From Clostridia bacterium (GTDB lineage: Bacteria > Bacillota > Clostridia > Peptostreptococcales > Acidaminobacteraceae), in contig JAGYOH010000007.1 in the NCBI GenBank assembly GCA_018399635.1, positions 1 through 64,000 on the forward strand: a stretch of 64,000 nucleotides of DNA, given 5' to 3'. Both the position numbers and the translations under genes were made by a program. Under the pieces are notes generated by a model. The model was not told the origin of the DNA, did not search any database, and saw only the letters and a list, made by a program, of their open reading frames with translations. Below are positions 1 through 8,299 of this stretch, piece after piece; positions within the stretch are counted from its first letter, which is position 1, and every line of letters starts with the position of its first letter.

Positions 1-60
1 GCTCAATTGTATTATACATCACTGAATTGATATGTCAAATAATGTCACTTTTGGTGGAAG

Positions 61-120
61 CTACCCATCCCCACCCTACGCTCTCGCTAAAGCGAGCAAG
101 GTGGCTTAGAGGGTGGGGAA
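61..120. mobile_element. IS200/IS605-like end hairpin (remnant or window-edge element)
   Basis: A 9-bp perfect stem (69-77 with 110-118) encloses a second small hairpin (83-87 with 92-96). The layout and the flanking GAAGCTACCC and GGGGAATTCC resemble subterminal hairpins of IS200/IS605 or TnpB elements. A similar GGGGGATTCC edge occurs at 18181-18190. No T-run follows on either strand, so an ordinary terminator is unlikely. The transposase gene, if any, would lie left of the window. Confidence 0.45.
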
Positions 121-1610
121 TTCCGCTTGTTTGTTAAAAAACCGGTCATGGCCCAGGCCAGGCTGAGGAGTTTCTCTTCTTCATAGGCCCCGGCCGTCAA
201 GGTGACGCCGACAGGCTCTCCGGAGGGACGCTTCAAACCCGGCAGACTGATGCTGGGATAGCCGGCGATGCCGTAAACCGTGGAAAGCTGACTGGAAAGG
301 CTGATCAGGGCGTCCACCTCCCTGAGTCCCGAATCGAGACCCTCCCTGGCCACGGCCACCATGCCGCTGAAATCCTCCCGGGAGGGACCGGCGTTGAGAG
401 CCTCCTTCAGATGCTCATAGCCGTAGGGGGCGATATCCTGAGGCCCCTCTTCATAAAGGGCCACGATTTCCTCGAGACTCCTGACTTCCCCATCCCCGTA
501 TTCCTCCAAAAACCGGTCCAGGGCCCCTCTGAATTCCTCTTTGATGATGGCGCCGGAACTCAGCAGAAATACGTTCTCGGGCAGGCAGATGCGTTTGACG
601 AGTAGGCCCTTGTCACTGAGGATCTTTTCCAGGTCATCGAGAACGGCTTCATCCCCTTCCCTTCTGCCGGCCTTGATCGCATCATTTTCGACGATGCCCA
701 GAGTCATTCCCCTGACCTCGCCCTGAGGGATTTTCTCCGTCTGAATGCCTTTGATGCGCCGGTCCTGGGCCAGGGCCACCAGCAGATCCGCTGCATCCAA
801 TACGGTTCTGGCCAAGGGACCGGGATTGTCCAGGGTGCTGGAGGCCGGCAGGATCCCCCCGCTGTTCCAGACCCCCCGGGTCGGATAAAGGCCCACCACT
901 CCGTTCTGGGAACTGGGATAGGTGATGGAGCCGTCGGTTTCCGTCCCGATGGCGAAGGGGGCGAAGCCTGCAAAGACCCCTGCCGCGCTACCGGAGCTCG
1001 ACCCCCCCACTCCGAACCTGCCGTGGGGGTTGTGTCCCTGCCCTCCCAGGGCGGAATAACCGCAGGCGCCCAGCCTGGCCATATAATAGGACCACTCGCT
1101 GAGATTGGCCTTTCCCAGAACGATCCCCCCCTTGGCTTCGAAGGCCGCGATGAGGGGCGCCGGTCGCCTGGGAATCAGATTTCTGAGGACATAGGACCCG
1201 GAGGCGGTATGCAGGGGTTTGTCCGTGGCGATGTTGTCCTTGACCAGAAGCGGCATGCCGAATACCGGTGACGGATGCGCCGGTCGATGGGCGTCACACC
1301 ATCTGGCTTTTTCAAGAGCCAGGGGATTGACCTCGATCACCGCTTTCAGATAAGGATCATTGCGGGTCATGATCCGCTCCAGATAGAACAAGAGGATTTT
1401 TTCATAGGTCAGGATTCCCTTAGCCACCAGCCCCTGCAGGGTGGCCACCGGTTGATCGAGAATCAGTTTTTCCATTTTCCCGTGATCCAGGGATCTCAAG
1501 GCCTCCGTGAAGGGTGAGAAATCCAGCACGCGTCGATGGGGGCTGATCACCTCCCGGTCAAACTGCAGGGCAATCTGTTGCTCGATGAACAGGTCGAATC
1601 TTCTGGTCAT
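87..1610 (-). CDS. Amidase signature family enzyme
   Basis: 507-residue amidase-signature hydrolase related to GatA and AmiE-type amidases, probably cytoplasmic, splitting carboxamide bonds of an unknown substrate. The Ser-cisSer-Lys triad is visible: Lys in PLLVKDN near residue 124, the Gly/Ser-rich GVGGSSSGSAAG segment near 205, and TETDGSITYPSS after it. An N-terminal extension of about 50 residues precedes the usual fold. The start has an AGGAGG site (1621-1626) ten bases upstream. The last dozen residues (SPPSKPPCSL) are encoded inside the IS-like hairpin at 69-118, so the native C-terminus was probably altered by an insertion, although the catalytic core is intact. The NKR just before it aligns with the usual end of the family. 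It is not the GatA of a GatCAB operon, since no gatB or gatC is adjacent. Confidence 0.88.
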   Translation of the reverse strand: MTRRFDLFIEQQIALQFDREVISPHRRVLDFSPFTEALRSLDHGKMEKLILDQPVATLQGLVAKGILTYEKILLFYLERIMTRNDPYLKAVIEVNPLALEKARWCDAHRPAHPSPVFGMPLLVKDNIATDKPLHTASGSYVLRNLIPRRPAPLIAAFEAKGGIVLGKANLSEWSYYMARLGACGYSALGGQGHNPHGRFGVGGSSSGSAAGVFAGFAPFAIGTETDGSITYPSSQNGVVGLYPTRGVWNSGGILPASSTLDNPGPLARTVLDAADLLVALAQDRRIKGIQTEKIPQGEVRGMTLGIVENDAIKAGRREGDEAVLDDLEKILSDKGLLVKRICLPENVFLLSSGAIIKEEFRGALDRFLEEYGDGEVRSLEEIVALYEEGPQDIAPYGYEHLKEALNAGPSREDFSGMVAVAREGLDSGLREVDALISLSSQLSTVYGIAGYPSISLPGLKRPSGEPVGVTLTAGAYEEEKLLSLAWAMTGFLTNKRNSPPSKPPCSL

Positions 1611-1627
1611 GGTCAGGGCTCCTCCTC

Positions 1628-1662
1628 AAAGGAGACCCCCCTTTTCCAGGGGGATCTCCTTT
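1628..1662 (-). terminator. Stable hairpin between small ORF and amidase
   Basis: AAAGGAGA plus CCCCC (1628-1640) pairs with GGGGG and TCTCCTTT (1649-1662). On the minus strand the hairpin sits after the 83-residue gene and directly before the amidase ribosome binding site, without a long T-run. It may be a weak terminator, attenuator or mRNA-processing hairpin. Confidence 0.5.
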
Positions 1663-1668
1663 CATTTT

Positions 1669-1920
1669 CTACTGGGCTTCAAGTTCGTCGATTTCAGCGT
1701 ACAGGCCGTCGATTTCCATGCAGAGAGCTTCCACCTGGGTGGTCACATCCTCCGCCGACACCCTTGCCTCGTAGACCAGATGACCGATTTCCTTCTCTCT
1801 GGCCGTGATGGCGGATTTTTTAGTCGTGATATCCACCTTCATCTTGGCTTTTTGTGCCAGCTCCGTGCTCTTTTGAGCCGTTTGATTCAAAGTCTTGCTC
1901 ATTTTTTCTTTGAAACCCAT
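1669..1920 (-). CDS. Small coiled-coil protein, unknown function
   Basis: 83 residues, charged, with no signal peptide, membrane segment or cysteine pair. Heptad-like spacing of hydrophobic residues through most of the length suggests a helical coiled coil. Small Firmicutes proteins with a similar helical N-terminus often carry a C-terminal zinc ribbon, which is absent here. The start ATG follows a good AGGAGGG site. The gene lies between the GIY-YIG fusion gene and the amidase on the same strand and may be cotranscribed with them. No function can be assigned from sequence. Confidence 0.7.
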   Translation of the reverse strand: MGFKEKMSKTLNQTAQKSTELAQKAKMKVDITTKKSAITAREKEIGHLVYEARVSAEDVTTQVEALCMEIDGLYAEIDELEAQ

Positions 1921-1961
1921 AAAAATCCCTCCTTCATCTATTGTATATATACGTAGCCGCC

Positions 1962-2699
1962 CTAGCCTTCAATCATCATCCTGGGATTATCCATCTGGTC
2001 AACCACTCTTTTGAAGTCCGCCGCCTCGAGGATCACCGTGCGCTCCGGGTTGTTGGGATGAAACCCCACCCGCTGGGCCGCCAGGATTTCAGAATCCATG
2101 ACCAGGACCACCTCCCGGGCCTCAGGACTCAAGAGATTGAAAATGGAAACCCCCCCGGCCCCGGCCTCAAGAACCTTCTGCAAGCGGTCTTCAGAGGCGA
2201 AGGAAAGCTTTCTTTGCCCGATTTTCTGACCCAGGGCCTTCAGATCAAGCACTTTGTCATAGGGCATGACCAGCAGATAATGACTTTTGCCCTTGTCGCC
2301 TTTGAGAAAGAGATTCTTGATGTCCAGGAATTCCTTCCCCTCAAAGGCCGCCACCTCGCAGTTGGCGGTAAAAATCGGTGCATGCGCCAGCAACTCATAG
2401 GGGACTTTGAGGTCCGCCAGCAGATCGTAGACCCGCTTTTCATGCAGGGCCTTCCCCAGCCCCGGCTTGATGAGGCTCAGCTTCCGGGACCGGCTCATTT
2501 TCTTGATGGCGATTTCTCTTTTCAGGGCCTCCTGGCGATGGCTGAAAATCTCAAAGTAGACCAGGGTGACGGGTCCTCTGCCCTTGGTGTACTTGGCCCC
2601 CCTGCCCCCGTTGTGGTCCCGGAGACGCTTCTCGAGATGATTGGTCCACCCGGTGTAGAGAGAGCCATCGGCACATTCCAGCAAATAAACATACTCCAT
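1962..2699 (-). CDS. GIY-YIG nuclease domain fused to prolyl-tRNA deacylase-like (YbaK/ProX) domain
   Basis: 245 residues with two domains. Residues 1-85 are a compact GIY-YIG domain of the UPF0213/YhbQ type (YVYLLECADGSLYTGWTN, then KYTKGRGP and an EALKREIAIK helix). Residues 90-245 match the YbaK/ProX aminoacyl-tRNA editing fold, with IKNLFLKGDKG carrying the conserved lysine, then a GAGGVS segment and a GFHPNN motif. The editing domain hydrolyses mischarged Ala- or Cys-tRNA(Pro) in known relatives; the GIY-YIG domain of this class is a putative structure-specific nuclease. The ATG at 2699 was chosen because AGGAGGGG lies seven bases upstream; an earlier in-frame ATG at 2723 has no such site. 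It sits downstream of the opp operon, behind a terminator. Confidence 0.85.
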   Translation of the reverse strand: MEYVYLLECADGSLYTGWTNHLEKRLRDHNGGRGAKYTKGRGPVTLVYFEIFSHRQEALKREIAIKKMSRSRKLSLIKPGLGKALHEKRVYDLLADLKVPYELLAHAPIFTANCEVAAFEGKEFLDIKNLFLKGDKGKSHYLLVMPYDKVLDLKALGQKIGQRKLSFASEDRLQKVLEAGAGGVSIFNLLSPEAREVVLVMDSEILAAQRVGFHPNNPERTVILEAADFKRVVDQMDNPRMMIEG

Positions 2700-2729
2700 G
2701 GGACTTCCCCTCCTGAACACCATTATAGC

Positions 2730-2767
2730 AAAAAACCGGAATCCTTCGAAAGGAAAAATCCCGGCTT
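2730..2767 (-). terminator. Rho-independent terminator of the opp operon
   Basis: On the minus strand, about 20 bases after the oppF stop, a bulged hairpin (CCGG 2761-2764 with 2736-2739, inner AAGGA/TCCTT stem) is followed by six T residues. Confidence 0.6.
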
Positions 2768-2786
2768 GAAAAAGAGAGAAAAACTG

Positions 2787-3740
2787 TTATTTCTTGAACA
2801 AATGACACGCCACGAAATGACCGGGAGCCACCTCTTCGAGGGCGGGTTCCTGGGAGCGGCAGATCTCTTCGGCATGGTTGCACCGGTCTGAGAACCGACA
2901 ATTGTTCTGGGGATTGATCGGCGAGGTGATTTCACCCTTCAAGATGATTTTTTCAACCTTCTTGTCCAGGGTCGGCCTGGGAATCGCTGAAAGCAGGGCC
3001 TTGGTGTAGGGATGGATCGGGTTGGTGAAGAGCATCTCCGCCGGCGCTTTTTCAATCAACTTGCCCAGATACATGACCGCGATGTCATCGGAAAAATGAT
3101 TGACCACGGAAAGATCGTGGGTGATGAAGATATAGGTCAGTCCCAGCTTGTCCTGCAGCTCCTTGAGGAGATTCAGAATCTGAGCCTGGATCGACACGTC
3201 AAGAGCCGAAACCGGCTCGTCGCAGACGATGAACTTGGTATCGAGGGACAGGGCCCTGGCGATACCGATACGCTGACGCCGGCCCCCGTCGAGCTCATGG
3301 GGGTAGGTATTCATCAGACGCCTGGACAGGCCGACAAGGTCCATCAGCTCCAGCACCCGTTCAAAACGGGCCTTGGGATCCTCGATGATCTTGTTGAGCT
3401 TGATGGGCTCTTCAATGATCTCGCTGACGGTCATTCTGGGATCCAGGGAAGAAAAGGGATCCTGGAAAATGATCTGCATTTCCTTCCTCAGTCTGCGCAT
3501 GCCCTCCTTGTCCAGGTGGTTGATATTGACTCCCTCGTAGATCACTTCCCCCTCGGTGGCTTCCAAAAGCCTGAGAATGACCCGGCCCGTCGTGGATTTT
3601 CCGCAACCGGACTCCCCCACCAGGCCCAGGGTTTTTCCCTTTTCGATGGAAAAATTGATATCATCCACGGCGTGCAGCTTTCCACGGGGAGTATCAAAGT
3701 ACTTTTTTAAATTCTTGACTTCCAATATGACTTCTGACAT
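2787..3740 (-). CDS. oppF: Oligopeptide ABC transporter ATP-binding protein OppF
   Basis: 317-residue ATPase of the Opp/Dpp importer class, powering peptide uptake on the inner face of the membrane with OppD. Walker A is GESGCGKST, Walker B is FIVCDEPVSALD, and the C-terminal oligopeptide/dipeptide transporter tail with clustered cysteines (CRFSDRCNHAEEIC) may bind an iron-sulfur cluster as in DppD/DppF relatives. The signature loop reads DGGRRQR rather than LSGGQRQR, a variant known in OppF-like subunits. It is the last gene of the S9-M20-oppABCDF operon, 12 bases after oppD, and is followed by a terminator. OppF is assigned by position; the nickel/dipeptide DppF name would fit equally by homology. 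Confidence 0.93.
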   Translation of the reverse strand: MSEVILEVKNLKKYFDTPRGKLHAVDDINFSIEKGKTLGLVGESGCGKSTTGRVILRLLEATEGEVIYEGVNINHLDKEGMRRLRKEMQIIFQDPFSSLDPRMTVSEIIEEPIKLNKIIEDPKARFERVLELMDLVGLSRRLMNTYPHELDGGRRQRIGIARALSLDTKFIVCDEPVSALDVSIQAQILNLLKELQDKLGLTYIFITHDLSVVNHFSDDIAVMYLGKLIEKAPAEMLFTNPIHPYTKALLSAIPRPTLDKKVEKIILKGEITSPINPQNNCRFSDRCNHAEEICRSQEPALEEVAPGHFVACHLFKK

Positions 3741-3752
3741 GATGACTCCCTC

Positions 3753-4751
3753 CTATTTCATTCCGCCCTTGAGTTTGAAATCCTGCTGGTCCCGGTATAA
3801 ATGACATTCTACGAAATGGGTGTCGCTGAAGTAGATCTTCGGCGGCTTTTCGGTTTCACAGACGGGCATGGCGTAATCACAGCGATCACAGAAGGAGCAG
3901 CCCTTGGGCAGATTGTAGGGATCCGACATGAGGCCCCTGATGGGCTTGAGTTTTTCCTTGCGGTCGTCGATATTGGGAATCGAGTTGAAGAGTCCCTCGG
4001 TATAAGGGTGTTTCACCTCGGTGAAGACCTCCTCCAGGGTCCCCTGCTCCACGATGCGTCCCGCATACATGATGGCCACGTCGTCACAGACCTCGGCCAC
4101 CACCCCCAGGTCATGGGTGATCAGAACCATGCCCATCTGGAACTTCACCTTGAGGCTTTTCATCAGTTCAAGGACCTGGGCCTGGATGGTGACGTCGAGG
4201 GCGGTGGTGGGTTCATCCGCAATCAGGAGCTTGGGATTGCAGCTCAAGGCGATGGCGATCACCACCCGCTGCTTCATGCCGCCGGAAAACTGGTGGGGGT
4301 ATTCATTGGAGCGGTTGCCTGGTATCCCGACGATTTCGAGCATTTCCCTGGCCTTTTGACTGGCCTGGGCCTGGCCCACCTTCTGGTGGATCATGATGGC
4401 CTCGGCTATCTGGTCCCCCACGGTGATGACGGGGTTCAGGGCGGTCATGGGATCCTGGAAGATCATGGAGACCACGTCGCCCCGGATTTTTTCAAGCCGC
4501 TGCTCATTGAGGGCCAGCAGGTCCATGCCGTCGAGTTCGATGCCGCCGCTGATGATTTTTCCCGGGGGATGGGGGATCAGTCTCATGATGGAGAGGGCGG
4601 TGGTGGTTTTTCCCGCACCGGTCTCCCCTACCAGTCCCAGGGTCTTGCCCCGATCAACGGTTATATTGAGACCGTTCACGGCTTCGACGATGCCGTCGTC
4701 GGTGATGTACTGCACGACGAGGTCCTCTATTTTCAGTAGTTTGTCACTCAA
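3753..4751 (-). CDS. oppD: Oligopeptide ABC transporter ATP-binding protein OppD
   Basis: 332-residue partner ATPase of OppF. Walker [10 protein letters not shown], signature FSGGMKQR, Walker [13 protein letters not shown], and the C-terminal peptide-transporter extension with [14 protein letters not shown] are all present. The start is placed at TTG 4751 because AAAGGAGG lies six bases upstream. The longer ATG-initiated reading from 4784 would overlap oppC and add residues translated from the ribosome binding site itself. Stop and start distances to neighbours are 12-13 bases, in keeping with a single transcript. Confidence 0.92.
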   Translation of the reverse strand: MSDKLLKIEDLVVQYITDDGIVEAVNGLNITVDRGKTLGLVGETGAGKTTTALSIMRLIPHPPGKIISGGIELDGMDLLALNEQRLEKIRGDVVSMIFQDPMTALNPVITVGDQIAEAIMIHQKVGQAQASQKAREMLEIVGIPGNRSNEYPHQFSGGMKQRVVIAIALSCNPKLLIADEPTTALDVTIQAQVLELMKSLKVKFQMGMVLITHDLGVVAEVCDDVAIMYAGRIVEQGTLEEVFTEVKHPYTEGLFNSIPNIDDRKEKLKPIRGLMSDPYNLPKGCSFCDRCDYAMPVCETEKPPKIYFSDTHFVECHLYRDQQDFKLKGGMK

Positions 4752-4764
4752 ATCGACACCTCCT

Positions 4765-5661
4765 TTACTTGAGCTTGGGATCAAGGGCGTCTCTCAGCCC
4801 GTCACCAATCAGGTTCAGTGATAAAACGGCCATGACGATGGCCAGACCCGGGAACATGACGATGTACATGTAGTCTCGGATATAGGCTCTGCCCCCGGCC
4901 AGCATGCTGCCCCATTCGGGTGTGGGCGGCTGTACCCCCAGACCGATGAAACTCAAGGAGGAGATTCCCATGATGGAGGAAGCTACCTTCAGGGTGGCGA
5001 AGACGATGATGGGGGCCATGGAATTGGGAAGGACGTGTCTGACGATGATGATGAAATCGTTGGCGCCGATGGCCCGGGCCGCTTCAATGAACTCCTCGTC
5101 CTTGACACTGAGGACGGCGGCGCGGACCACCCGGGCGAAGCCGGGGATGTTGGAAACCCCCACGGCGATCATCAGGTTGAGGACACTCGCCCCCAGGGCC
5201 GCCACGATGGTGATGGCCAGGAGGATGGTGGGGATGGCCAGGAGCACGTCCAGGACCCGCATGATGGCGTTGTCCAGCCGCCCTCCGTAATAGCCCGCTA
5301 TGGCTCCCAGGAAGCCGCCGATGGAGAGGGCGATACTCACGGAAATCAGACCCACGAAGAGACTGATCCGGGTTCCCCAGACAATCCTGGCAAAAATATC
5401 CCTGCCGAATTCATCGGTGCCGAAGATATGGGTGGTTGAAGGGGGCTGCAGCCGCTCCCTGACATTCATCTTGATGGCTTCATCATCATAATCCGCAATC
5501 AAGGGTGCAAAAAGTGCCATAAAGAGAAAGAGGACGATGATGGCCAACCCAATCATGGCGGTAGGGCTCTTTTTGAGACGGCGCCAGACGTCGGCGCTTT
5601 GACTTCGCTTTTTGGTCTTGATCAGATTTTCAGTTGCGATGACTTCACTTTTATTGCTCAT
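4765..5661 (-). CDS. oppC: Oligopeptide ABC transporter permease OppC
   Basis: 298-residue inner-membrane permease with a cytoplasmic N-terminus, a first membrane helix near residues 38-58 ([18 protein letters not shown]), the OppC N-terminal extension, and the binding-protein-dependent transport domain with the [10 protein letters not shown] coupling loop that docks to the ATPases. It forms the translocation pore with OppB. Its start follows an AGGAGGGAGGG site, 17 bases after oppB. Length and composition are normal for the family. Confidence 0.93.
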   Translation of the reverse strand: MSNKSEVIATENLIKTKKRSQSADVWRRLKKSPTAMIGLAIIVLFLFMALFAPLIADYDDEAIKMNVRERLQPPSTTHIFGTDEFGRDIFARIVWGTRISLFVGLISVSIALSIGGFLGAIAGYYGGRLDNAIMRVLDVLLAIPTILLAITIVAALGASVLNLMIAVGVSNIPGFARVVRAAVLSVKDEEFIEAARAIGANDFIIIVRHVLPNSMAPIIVFATLKVASSIMGISSLSFIGLGVQPPTPEWGSMLAGGRAYIRDYMYIVMFPGLAIVMAVLSLNLIGDGLRDALDPKLK

Positions 5662-5678
5662 AATAGGTCCCTCCCTCC

Positions 5679-6605
5679 TTAACTGTAGTTGGACTTGATT
5701 CTGGGATCGATGAAGGCATACAGGATGTCAATGATCAGGTTGACCACACTGAAGGCCAGGGCGAAAACGATGACGCTGCCCAGGACCATGGGGGTGTCCT
5801 TTCTCTGGATGGACTCCACCATCAACCTGCCGATGCCCGGCCAGCTGAAAACGGTCTCTGTCAGCACCGCCCCGCCGAGCAGGATGCCGAATTCCAGTCC
5901 GATGACGGTGATGGCGGGAATCAGGGCATTCTTGAGGGCATGCTTGCGGATCACCACGTTTCTAGTGACCCCCTTGGCCTTGGCCGTGTTGATGTAATCC
6001 TGGCGGATGACCTCGAGCATGGAGGAGCGGGTGGTGCGGGTGATGCTGGCGGTTGAAGCGATGGCCAGGGTGAAGGCGGGGAGAATCAGACTGATGAACC
6101 CTTCCATCCCACCCGATGGAAACCATCCGAGTTTCAAGGAAAAGGCGATGATCAGGAGCAGGCCGGTCCAGAAGGAGGGCATGGAGATCCCTACCAGGGC
6201 GATGATCATGCCGACATTGTCGAATATGGAGTACTGCCTGGTTGCTGACACCACCCCGATGGGGATGGAAATTAAAACGGATAAAAATATGGCGCTGACG
6301 GTGAGGACAAAAGTGTTGGGGAATCGTTGGGCGATTTCACTGTTGACGGTTTTTCCCGTCGCATAGGAGTTTCCCATGTCTCCCTGAAAAAGATCACCCA
6401 TGTAGCGCACGTATTGTACGATGGTGGGATCGTTCAGACCCATTTCTTCCCGAAGCTCTGCAATGGATTCCTCTGTGGCCTCTTGACCCAGTATCATTGA
6501 CGCCGCATCACCAGGGGTCAGACTGATGATGAAGAACACCAACAGGGTGACGCCCAGCATAACCGGAATCATCATGAGTATTCGTCTGAGAATGTATTTA
6601 GTCAT
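5679..6605 (-). CDS. oppB: Oligopeptide ABC transporter permease OppB
   Basis: 308-residue permease with the typical OppB/DppB N-terminus (YILRRILMMIPVMLGVTLLV), six predicted membrane helices and a coupling loop near TAKAKGVTRN. It pairs with OppC for peptide import. A 12-bp perfect hairpin lies in the 105-base gap between oppA and this gene (6655-6681), probably lowering permease expression relative to the binding protein. Confidence 0.93.
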   Translation of the reverse strand: MTKYILRRILMMIPVMLGVTLLVFFIISLTPGDAASMILGQEATEESIAELREEMGLNDPTIVQYVRYMGDLFQGDMGNSYATGKTVNSEIAQRFPNTFVLTVSAIFLSVLISIPIGVVSATRQYSIFDNVGMIIALVGISMPSFWTGLLLIIAFSLKLGWFPSGGMEGFISLILPAFTLAIASTASITRTTRSSMLEVIRQDYINTAKAKGVTRNVVIRKHALKNALIPAITVIGLEFGILLGGAVLTETVFSWPGIGRLMVESIQRKDTPMVLGSVIVFALAFSVVNLIIDILYAFIDPRIKSNYS

Positions 6606-6654
6606 AATGCCTCCATTTCTTGTGATTGCATCATTGCTCCATGATTAAAGAGAT

Positions 6655-6681
6655 GCAATCCCCTTGAAGCAAGGGGATTGC
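6655..6681 (-). terminator. Intercistronic hairpin between oppA and oppB
   Basis: A perfect 12-bp inverted repeat (6655-6666 with 6670-6681) with a three-base loop lies after the oppA stop. It has no downstream T-run, so partial termination or 3' end protection of oppA mRNA is more likely than full termination. Such elements often follow binding-protein genes in ABC operons. Confidence 0.65.
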
Positions 6682-6710
6682 AGCCTCTTCAGTGTCATTG
6701 TCCGATTATT

Positions 6711-8267
6711 CTAGTAGTGGATCTTTTCAATGTTCCAAAGTCCCTGCGGGCTGAGTTCGACGCCCTTGAGACCGGCATTGGCACCGCTCACGTTGCTCTT
6801 GACAAAGAGGGGCACGATGGGGGCCTTTTCCATCACGTAGGTGTGGAATTCTTCATAGAGGGCCTTTCTCTTTGCAAGGTCAAGCTCCTCGCGGGCGACT
6901 TTGAGCATGTCATCGATGGCGGGATCGTTGGTCCGGCTGAAGTTCATGCCGCCGATATTGCCTGAGAAGTAGTGGGGGGTCAGGGTGGCGTCAGGGTCGG
7001 GATTGGAGGTCCAGGCCAACACGAAGGTCTGGGCTTCGCCGGCGAGAATCCGGTCGATGTAGGTCCCCCACTCAAACATCTCGATGGATGAAGTCACGCC
7101 GACATCCAGGAGGTAGGCTTGAATGACTTCAGCGATTCGCTTTCGCTCGTCGCCGGAGGCCCAGATGACGATATCCAGTCCGTCGCCATAGCCTGCAGCG
7201 GCCAGGAGTTCCTTGGCTTTTTCAGGATCGTAGCTGTAGGGTCCCGGTGTGTAGCCCAGGAAGGAGGGGGCCATGATGGATTCGGCGATGACACCGGCGC
7301 CGTTGATGGCGACTTCCATGACGGCTTCTTTGTCGATGGCGTAGTTGAAGGCTTGTCGGATTAGTTCGTTGCCGAAGGGTTCTTTTTCACTGTTCATGGC
7401 AAAGAAGTCCAGTTTGGTGGAAGGCTTGGTCAACAGGGCCAGATCGGGATTCTCTTCCACCTTGGCGATGTCGATGGTTTCAAGTTCGTCCACGACGTCC
7501 ACCTCGCCGGTTTCCAGGGCGATGGTTCTTGAAGTGCCTTCAGGAATGATTCTGAAGACGATGTTCTGGGTCTGTCCCATGTTGTCGGCGTCGAAGTAGG
7601 CGTCGAATTTCTCCAGGGTGACCTTGTCACCGGACTGCCAGTCCTTGAAAGTATAGGGACCACTGCCGACAGGATCGGAAATTTCTTCTCCGGCGGGGGC
7701 GGCGTTCTCAGGAACGATGGAGGTTCCGGCATGCACCAAAGTGTAGAGGAAGGGAGCAAAGGGGGTGTTGGTGGTCACCTTCACCGTATACTCGTCCACT
7801 TTTTCGACGCTGGCCACTTCTGAAAGGACCTGCTGTACCTTGGGCATTTCCTTGGAACGGAGCAGGCTGTAAACCACGTCATCCGCAGTCAGGTCAGAGC
7901 CGTCATGGAATTTGACGCCCTCTTTGATCTTGATGACCCATTCCTCAGGCGTAGGTTGCTCCCAGGATTCAGCCAGATCAGGCACGACTTCGAAATCGGT
8001 GTTCAATCTGAACAGACGGTTGAAGACCAGGAAGGAAACCTTCTCTGATTTCGTATCGTTGTGTCCCATGGGGTCCAGGGAAGTGATATCGGCGCTCAGG
8101 GCCACAACGATGGTGTCCTTGACCGGAGCGGGCTCCTCGGCGGCGGGCTCCTCGGCGGCGGGCTCCTCGGCAGCAGGCTCCTCTGCAGCGGGGGTTGAAG
8201 CACATCCTGATAAAGCCCCTAGAACCAACATCAGAACCAACATCAGTGATAAAATTCTCTTTAACAT
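6711..8267 (-). CDS. oppA: Oligopeptide-binding lipoprotein OppA (SBP family 5)
   Basis: 518-residue extracellular peptide-binding lipoprotein. A lipoprotein signal (MLKRILSLM, lipobox LSGC) is followed by a linker with four tandem AAEEP repeats, then the solute-binding protein family 5 fold (DITSLDPMGHND near the start, later PDPDATLTPHYFSGN). The lipid anchor holds it on the outer leaflet, where it captures peptides for OppBCDF. Start chosen at ATG 8267, with AAAGGAGAGG upstream, rather than the ATG at 8291, because it gives a proper signal peptide. It follows the M20 peptidase gene by 32 bases. The ligand could also be a dipeptide or nickel chelate; the adjacent peptidases favour peptides. 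Confidence 0.93.
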   Translation of the reverse strand: MLKRILSLMLVLMLVLGALSGCASTPAAEEPAAEEPAAEEPAAEEPAPVKDTIVVALSADITSLDPMGHNDTKSEKVSFLVFNRLFRLNTDFEVVPDLAESWEQPTPEEWVIKIKEGVKFHDGSDLTADDVVYSLLRSKEMPKVQQVLSEVASVEKVDEYTVKVTTNTPFAPFLYTLVHAGTSIVPENAAPAGEEISDPVGSGPYTFKDWQSGDKVTLEKFDAYFDADNMGQTQNIVFRIIPEGTSRTIALETGEVDVVDELETIDIAKVEENPDLALLTKPSTKLDFFAMNSEKEPFGNELIRQAFNYAIDKEAVMEVAINGAGVIAESIMAPSFLGYTPGPYSYDPEKAKELLAAAGYGDGLDIVIWASGDERKRIAEVIQAYLLDVGVTSSIEMFEWGTYIDRILAGEAQTFVLAWTSNPDPDATLTPHYFSGNIGGMNFSRTNDPAIDDMLKVAREELDLAKRKALYEEFHTYVMEKAPIVPLFVKSNVSGANAGLKGVELSPQGLWNIEKIHY

Positions 8268-8299
8268 TTTTTCCTCTCCTTTTTTCGTCAAATTTGCTG

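Noticed and set aside
69-118. Amidase terminator
   Set aside because: The palindrome has no T-run on the minus strand, and the stop codon lies inside it; an insertion-sequence end fits better.
1962-2699. Homing endonuclease of a mobile intron
   Set aside because: The GIY-YIG part is the short UPF0213 type without DNA-recognition modules, no intron or split host gene is nearby, and it is joined to an editing domain.
8128-8190. Tandem 15-bp repeats as a CRISPR or VNTR locus
   Set aside because: They encode the AAEEP linker repeats of the OppA lipoprotein, in frame and degenerate at third positions; no spacers.
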